DNA of 64,000 nt from Rhodoferax sp. Its GTDB lineage: Bacteria; Pseudomonadota; Gammaproteobacteria; Burkholderiales; Burkholderiaceae_C. Made by a program: the position numbers and the translations under genes. The notes under the pieces were generated by a model. The model made no database searches. It saw nothing but the letters and a program-made list of their open reading frames with translations, and was not told where the DNA came from. Shown in pieces: positions 58,971-64,000 of this stretch. Within the stretch, counting starts at the first letter, position 1. Each line of letters begins with the position of its first letter. The stretch is from positions 1 through 64,000 of the forward strand of contig NZ_JAUSLE010000010.1 of NCBI RefSeq assembly GCF_030646845.1. Reading direction: 5' to 3'.

Positions 58971-59579
58971 ATGCAACTCACAGCTACCCGTTTACCCACT
59001 GAAGCGCGCCAAGCCGAGATTGTGGCCGCCGCCTTGCGTTTGGCGCAAGACAGCAGTCCTGCAAGCATCACCACCACCGACCTGGCCGGTGCGGTGGGTG
59101 TGAGCCAGGGGGCGTTGTTCAAGCATTTCTCGTCAAAAGAGGCCATCTGGCTGGCCGTCATGGCTTGGGTCACTGAGCACTTGCTGCGCTCGCTCCATGA
59201 AGCGGCAGAGCAGGCTCCTACGCCCACAGAAGCGTTGCGTCGCGTTTTTGATGCGCATGTGCGCTTTGTGGTGGCCCACCCCGGCGTACCGCGCGTGATC
59301 TTTCATGAATTGCAGCAGCCGGAGGATTCGCCGCTTAAACAGCAGGTACGCAGCCTCATGCAGGGCTACCGTCAACTGCTGCTGGGTCTGCTGGGGGCAT
59401 CTGTGCAGCGCGGTGACGCGGCGCTTGATCTGGACGTGTCGGCAGCTGCCACCCTGTTTGTGGGCATCGTACAGGGCCTGGTGATGCAGTCCATGCTGAG
59501 CGGGCAGATGGCCAATATGAGTACGCAAGCCTCAAGCGTTTTCGACCTTTACCTGCGCGGTATCCGCACACCATCATGA
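58971..59579 (+). CDS. TetR/AcrR-family regulator
   Basis: RQAEIVAAALRLAQDSSPASITTTDLAGAVGVSQGALFKHFSSKEAIWLAV. Confidence 0.92.
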   Translation: MQLTATRLPTEARQAEIVAAALRLAQDSSPASITTTDLAGAVGVSQGALFKHFSSKEAIWLAVMAWVTEHLLRSLHEAAEQAPTPTEALRRVFDAHVRFVVAHPGVPRVIFHELQQPEDSPLKQQVRSLMQGYRQLLLGLLGASVQRGDAALDLDVSAAATLFVGIVQGLVMQSMLSGQMANMSTQASSVFDLYLRGIRTPS

Positions 59580-60781
59580 AACTCAAATCGCCTTCCTCCA
59601 AAGTGCTTGTGCTCGGCTTGTTGGCCGTGTTGCTGCTGGTCGCCGTCGTTTTTGTCTTCCGGCGCGCTGGACCGCTGGCGCCCGTGCGCGTGACGGTGGC
59701 GCAAGCCGCCGAGGGTTCACTCACGCCCGCGCTCTACGGCATTGGCACGGTGGAGGCGCGTCGCAGTTACCTCATCGGTCCGACCGTCGCAGGCCGCGTG
59801 CTGCGCGTGCTGGTGGATGCGGGAGATACGGTGAAAGCGGGACAATTGCTGGCTGAAATGGATCCGGTGGATCTGGACAACCGGCTGGTGGCGCTGGACG
59901 CCTCGATGGCACGGGGTGCCAGCGCGATTGCAGCTGCCGACGCGCAGACGGCCGATGCAGCCGCGCGCCGGGAGCTGGCCGCAGTCAACGCGCGCCGCTA
60001 CGTGGAGCTGGGACAGCAAAACTTCATGAGCTCCGGTGCGGTAGAGGCGAAAGTGCAGGAGCAGACCTCAGCCGAGGCCGGGGCGCGTGCGGCGCAGGCC
60101 AATCTGTCAGCGGCGCGGCAGGATCTCGTGCGTCTGAAAGCCGAGCGTGCCGCCTTGGCGCAGCAGCGCCAGAACGTGCGCCTGGTGGCAACGCAGGATG
60201 GTGTGGTGATGTCGCGTGACGCCGAGCCGGGTTCCACCGTGGTGGCAGGGCAGGCCGTGCTCAAACTCATTGAACCCGGCAGCCTGTGGGTGAAGGCGCG
60301 CTTTGACCAGGGCCGCTCGGCTGGTCTGGTGCCTGGCCTGGCCGCAGATATTGTGATGCGCTCCCGTGCCGCCACCGTGCTGCCTGGCAAAGTCGCCCGC
60401 GTGGAACTGCAGGGTGACAACGTGACGGAGGAGCGCGTGGCGCAAATCTCGTTTGACACGCTGCCCGCAGGTGTTTCCATCGGCGAACTGGCCGAGGTCA
60501 CGCTCAGGCTGCCAGCCACGCCGCGCTCCCTGTTGTTGCCCAATGCCGCCATCAAGCGTCAAGGCGGGCAGACCGGTGTCTGGCTGCTGGAAGACGGCAG
60601 CCTGCGGTTCGCGCCGCTGCGCCTGGGTCAGACAGGCCTGGATGGACAGGTGCAGGTGCTGGACGGTTTGAAGGCCGGCAACCAGGTCGTGGTGTACAGC
60701 GAAAAGGACGTCGATGCACACAGCCGCATTCAGGTGGTGCAAAGTCTGACAGGGCAAAAAGAAACACAGGGCACGCCATGA
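59576..60781 (+). CDS. HlyD/DevB-type periplasmic adaptor
   Basis: TM anchor; GRVLRVLVDAGDTVKAGQLLAEMDPVDLDNR, LVATQDGVVMSRDAEPGSTVVAGQAVLKLIEPGSLWVKARFDQ. Confidence 0.9.
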   Translation: MKLKSPSSKVLVLGLLAVLLLVAVVFVFRRAGPLAPVRVTVAQAAEGSLTPALYGIGTVEARRSYLIGPTVAGRVLRVLVDAGDTVKAGQLLAEMDPVDLDNRLVALDASMARGASAIAAADAQTADAAARRELAAVNARRYVELGQQNFMSSGAVEAKVQEQTSAEAGARAAQANLSAARQDLVRLKAERAALAQQRQNVRLVATQDGVVMSRDAEPGSTVVAGQAVLKLIEPGSLWVKARFDQGRSAGLVPGLAADIVMRSRAATVLPGKVARVELQGDNVTEERVAQISFDTLPAGVSIGELAEVTLRLPATPRSLLLPNAAIKRQGGQTGVWLLEDGSLRFAPLRLGQTGLDGQVQVLDGLKAGNQVVVYSEKDVDAHSRIQVVQSLTGQKETQGTP

Positions 60782-61968
60782 TCAGTCTGGCTGGCCGCGA
60801 CATTCTGCATTCGTGGAGCAAGTTCGTCTTCACGGGCATTGGCCTGGGCCTGCTGATTGGTGTCACGCTGACCATGGCCGGCGTGTACAGGGGCATGGTG
60901 GACGATGCGCGGATGCTGTTGACCAACAGCCGGGCCGACCTCTGGGTGGTGCAAAAAGACACACAGGGCCCGTACGCCGAAGCCTCCAGCCTGCGCGATG
61001 ACGCGTATCGATCCCTGTTGGGCATGCCGGGCGTGGCGCGGGCCGCCAATGTGACCTATCTCACCATGCAGGTGCGCCGCGAGAGCACCGATGTGCGGGC
61101 CATGGTCGTGGGGTTCGAGCCTGACCAGCCGGGTGAGCCGGGCTACCTGATTGCGGGCCGCCATATCACACGCAACCACTACGAGGCCGTGGCCGATGTG
61201 AAAACCGGCTTCCAGGTGGGTGATCTCATCAAGATTCGCCGCCACGAGTACAGCGTGGTGGGCCTCACGCAGCGCATGGTGTCGTCTGGCGGCGACCCGA
61301 TGGTCTTTATTCCGCTGGCTGATGCGCAGGAGGCGCAGTTTCTGAAGGACAACGACGCCATCGTCAACGAGCGTGCCCGCACTGCCGCCAACCCCGCGCT
61401 CAATCGCCCTGGCGTGCCGGGTCTGCTGGAGGCCATCCAGGCCTCGCAGAGCAGCAACCACAATGTCAACGCCGTGCTGGTGCAAATCCAGCCCGGGCTG
61501 GATGCCGAGCAGGTGGCCGAACCGATTCGCCGCTGGAAGCACCTGCAGGTGTTCACGCGCGAGCAGATGGAAGACATTCTGGTGGCCAAGTTGATTGCCA
61601 CATCTGCCAAGCAGATCGGCATGTTCCTGGTGATCCTGGCCATCGTGAGCGCGGCCATCGTGGCCTTCATCATCTACACCATGACACTGGGCAAGCTGCG
61701 CGAGATTGCGGTGCTCAAGCTCATCGGTACGCGCGACCGCACGATTGCCAGCATGATCCTGCAGCAAGCCATGGGCCTCGGCGTCATTGGCTTCATTGTT
61801 GGCAAGGTGGCCGCGACCATCTGGGCACCCGTCTTTCCCAAGTACGTGCTGCTGGAAACAGGCGACGCCGTGCAGGGTTTTATCGCGGTGATGATCATCT
61901 GCGCGCTGGCTAGCACGCTCGCCATCCGCGTGGCGCTGCGCGTGGACCCGGCTGCGGCCATAGGATGA
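60778..61968 (+). CDS. ABC transporter permease (FtsX/DevC type)
   Basis: N-terminal TM, large extracytoplasmic domain, C-terminal FtsX-like IYTMTLGKLREIAVLKLIGTRDRTIASMILQQAMGLGVIGFIVG. Confidence 0.9.
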   Translation: MISLAGRDILHSWSKFVFTGIGLGLLIGVTLTMAGVYRGMVDDARMLLTNSRADLWVVQKDTQGPYAEASSLRDDAYRSLLGMPGVARAANVTYLTMQVRRESTDVRAMVVGFEPDQPGEPGYLIAGRHITRNHYEAVADVKTGFQVGDLIKIRRHEYSVVGLTQRMVSSGGDPMVFIPLADAQEAQFLKDNDAIVNERARTAANPALNRPGVPGLLEAIQASQSSNHNVNAVLVQIQPGLDAEQVAEPIRRWKHLQVFTREQMEDILVAKLIATSAKQIGMFLVILAIVSAAIVAFIIYTMTLGKLREIAVLKLIGTRDRTIASMILQQAMGLGVIGFIVGKVAATIWAPVFPKYVLLETGDAVQGFIAVMIICALASTLAIRVALRVDPAAAIG

Positions 61969-61977
61969 AAGCGCAAC

Positions 61978-62694
61978 ATGACTGAATTAGTTGAATTGGG
62001 GATCCGCATCGAAGGTTTGAGCAAACGCTATGGCGAAGGTGAGGCCGCCGTGGATGCGCTCAAGGACGTGAACATGAGCGTCGCCCCGGGCGAGGTGGTT
62101 GGCCTGATCGGCCCCTCAGGCTCGGGCAAGAGCACGCTGCTCAAGTGTCTGGGCGCGGTGATCGAACCCACCTCGGGACGCATGATTCTAGGCAACCAGA
62201 CCATCTACGACCAGGGCTGGAAACTGTCTGACTTGCGCGCTTTGCGACGCGACAGCATCGGCTTTGTGTTTCAGGCACCGTACCTCATCCCGTTTCTGGA
62301 TGTAACCGACAACGTGGCCCTGCTGCCCATGCTGGCCGGCCAGCCCAACGCGAAGGCCCGCATCCGCGCCCGTGAACTGCTCGATGCGCTCGAAGTGGGG
62401 CACCGCGCCAAAGCCGAGCCCTCACAACTTTCGGGTGGTGAGCAGCAGCGTGTGGCCATCGCGCGCGCACTGGCCAACCAGCCGCCCGTGATCCTGGCCG
62501 ACGAGCCCACGGCACCGCTGGACAGCGAACGCGCACTCGGTGTGATGCGCATCCTCAACCAGATGGCGCAGCAGTACCGCACCGCCATCATCGTGGTCAC
62601 GCACGACGAAAAAATCATCCCGACCTTCAAGCGCATTTATCACATTCGTGATGGGCGCACGTATGAAGAAGCCGGCCAGGGCCTGAGCCTCTAG
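61978..62694 (+). CDS. ABC transporter ATP-binding protein (LolD/DevA type)
   Basis: [49 protein letters not shown]. Confidence 0.93.
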   Translation: MTELVELGIRIEGLSKRYGEGEAAVDALKDVNMSVAPGEVVGLIGPSGSGKSTLLKCLGAVIEPTSGRMILGNQTIYDQGWKLSDLRALRRDSIGFVFQAPYLIPFLDVTDNVALLPMLAGQPNAKARIRARELLDALEVGHRAKAEPSQLSGGEQQRVAIARALANQPPVILADEPTAPLDSERALGVMRILNQMAQQYRTAIIVVTHDEKIIPTFKRIYHIRDGRTYEEAGQGLSL

Positions 62695-62742
62695 CGGCCA
62701 GGTTTCCAACTTCCAACTCCCCCCATTTTGAAAGGATCTCGC

Positions 62743-63147
62743 ATGACAACCCAACGCATTCTCAAAGTTTTGGCCATCATCGCGATTGTCTTTGGCGCAC
62801 TCACGGTCTTCAGCGGTGGCCACGCACTGTTCGGCGATGCACAGGCGCGCGCCAGCGTCGGCAACGCGGTGGGCTTTGTGCTGTGGTTCAACTTCTGTGC
62901 GGGCTTTGCCTATGTGCTGACCGGCGTCGGGTTATGGCAAGACCGGCGCTGGGCTGCTGGAGCCGCCAGCCTGCTGGCCTTGGCCACGGCGCTCGTGACC
63001 GCTGCCTTTGGCTGGCATGTCATGGGTGGCGGTGCCTATGAGATGCGCACCGTGGGGGCGCTGGTGCTCAGGCTGGTGTTCTGGGTGGGCGTGGCTGCGC
63101 TGGCGCTTCATGCATCGAAGCTGGCGAAAATGCCGCATCTCACATAA
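62743..63147 (+). CDS. Small multi-TM hypothetical protein
   Basis: 135 aa, ~4 hydrophobic segments; good SD (AAAGGA) upstream. Confidence 0.7.
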   Translation: MTTQRILKVLAIIAIVFGALTVFSGGHALFGDAQARASVGNAVGFVLWFNFCAGFAYVLTGVGLWQDRRWAAGAASLLALATALVTAAFGWHVMGGGAYEMRTVGALVLRLVFWVGVAALALHASKLAKMPHLT

Positions 63148-63156
63148 AATACCAAG

Positions 63157-63489
63157 ATGGACTGGCTCACCAAACTGCCCGGCTTTCAGCGCACACCGTA
63201 TGGGTTTGAGTGGCGCTTGCTGCGCCTGATGCCCACCGTGCTGCTGGCGGGCACCTTGCTACCGGCGCTGATGGCGCTGGCGGGTCGATTCTTCATCACC
63301 GCCAGCAACGCCGCCGAGCTGGCGCGGCACATCCAGCTGTTTGATTACGTGATGATCGGTCTGGTGATCTTCATCTGGACCGCCGTACTGACGGTGACGA
63401 TTGGCTGTGTCATCGTCTGGCTGATGAAAGGTCCGGCCTACGTGGCCGACGGCTTTGAGGTCTCGCACAGCGACCTGCCCAAACCTTGA
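63157..63489 (+). CDS. Two-TM hypothetical protein
   Basis: 110 aa MDWLTKLPGFQRTPYGFEWRLLRLMPTVLLAGTLLPALMALAGRFF...; same strand, 9 nt after the preceding stop. Confidence 0.65.
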   Translation: MDWLTKLPGFQRTPYGFEWRLLRLMPTVLLAGTLLPALMALAGRFFITASNAAELARHIQLFDYVMIGLVIFIWTAVLTVTIGCVIVWLMKGPAYVADGFEVSHSDLPKP

Positions 63490-63522
63490 CGCCAAGCCAT
63501 TTTTTGCCTTGGCCAGTCGCGC

Positions 63523-63867
63523 TCATGGCGCCATGCTGTCCCAGGCCTTGAGCGCTTCGGCGGTATACATCAGCGCAGGCCCGCCGCCCATGTAGATGCA
63601 CACGCTGAGCATTTCTTCGAGTTCAGCGCGCGTGCATTGCAGTTTGTGCAGCGCTTTGACGTGAAAGCCAATACAGCCCGAGCAGTGCTGCGTGATGCCA
63701 ATGGCCAGCGCCATCAGCTCCTTGTGTTTGGCGCTGACAACGCCCTCTGCCATGGCACTTTTGGCCAATTGCCCAAAAGCAGCCATCGCTTCGGGTTGCG
63801 CTTTGCGAAACGGGGCCAGGTTTTCGTTGATGTTGTGGATCAGTTCGATGTGATTAAAAGTGCTCAT
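63523..63867 (-). CDS. Carboxymuconolactone decarboxylase/AhpD-like protein
   Basis: KHKELMALAIGITQHCSGCIGFHVKALHKLQCTRAELEEML (CxxC...H). Confidence 0.92.
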   Translation of the reverse strand: MSTFNHIELIHNINENLAPFRKAQPEAMAAFGQLAKSAMAEGVVSAKHKELMALAIGITQHCSGCIGFHVKALHKLQCTRAELEEMLSVCIYMGGGPALMYTAEALKAWDSMAP

Positions 63868-63893
63868 GGTTCTTCTTTATCCTATATCCTTGA

Positions 63894-64000
63894 TTAACCA
63901 AATTTCAAAAACAACTTGCTGTACGGCCCTTTGATTTTGCCCATCGCTTCTTTCACGGCAACGGCATTCTGTGCAAACAAGGCCGCCTGCAAGTCAGCCA
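63894..64000 (-). CDS. C-terminal fragment of an unidentified protein (runs off window end)
   Basis: Reverse-strand ...ADLQAALFAQNAVAVKEAMGKIKGPYSKLFLKFG*; lies upstream of the AhpD-like gene on the same strand. Confidence 0.5.
   Translation of the reverse strand, partial: ADLQAALFAQNAVAVKEAMGKIKGPYSKLFLKFG

Noticed and set aside
1-64000. CRISPR arrays, integrases, transposases, tRNA/rRNA genes
   Set aside because: No regularly spaced direct repeats, no recombinase motifs in the ORF translations, and no cloverleaf-like segments noticed by eye; an Infernal/tRNAscan run would be needed to exclude small RNAs

Overview
The 64-kb window looks like bacterial chromosome, most likely a betaproteobacterium of the Comamonadaceae/Rhodoferax type. 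That assignment is inferred from gene content, synteny and a dispersed intergenic repeat; it was not confirmed by any search. I saw no rRNA, tRNA, CRISPR array, prophage or transposase. Recognisable modules: a sugar/polyol-phosphate-type ABC importer with HAD phosphatase and DeoR regulator; phnCDE; an acyl-ACP-reductase-like dehydrogenase divergent from an Fe-ADH; a GGDEF protein; a Pat-like acyl-CoA synthetase/GNAT; rdgC; a CueR/CopZ/CopA copper island with two operator palindromes; a PEP-CTERM protein with internal duplication next to a degenerate archaemetzincin-like protein; minCDE; an aromatic/alcohol catabolic cluster with a livKHMGF-type transporter; mnmG-rsmG-(lysE)-parA-(hydrolase)-parB; and a TetR-controlled HlyD/ABC exporter. 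The most interesting signal is the ~615-bp AT-rich divergent gap between minC and a hemerythrin gene (33719-34334). It carries an origin-like layout: AT-rich tract, four consecutive TAG trinucleotides (3'-GAT-5' DnaA-trio-like), then a cluster of DnaA-box-like 9-mers, one of them perfect. Two perfect parS sites and one near-perfect one lie about 19-20 kb away inside the mnmG/rsmG coding sequences. No dnaA is in the window. Also notable: six copies of a structured intergenic repeat, a glutaredoxin-like protein without active-site cysteines, and a 12-bp-arm perfect operator in front of the TetR gene.
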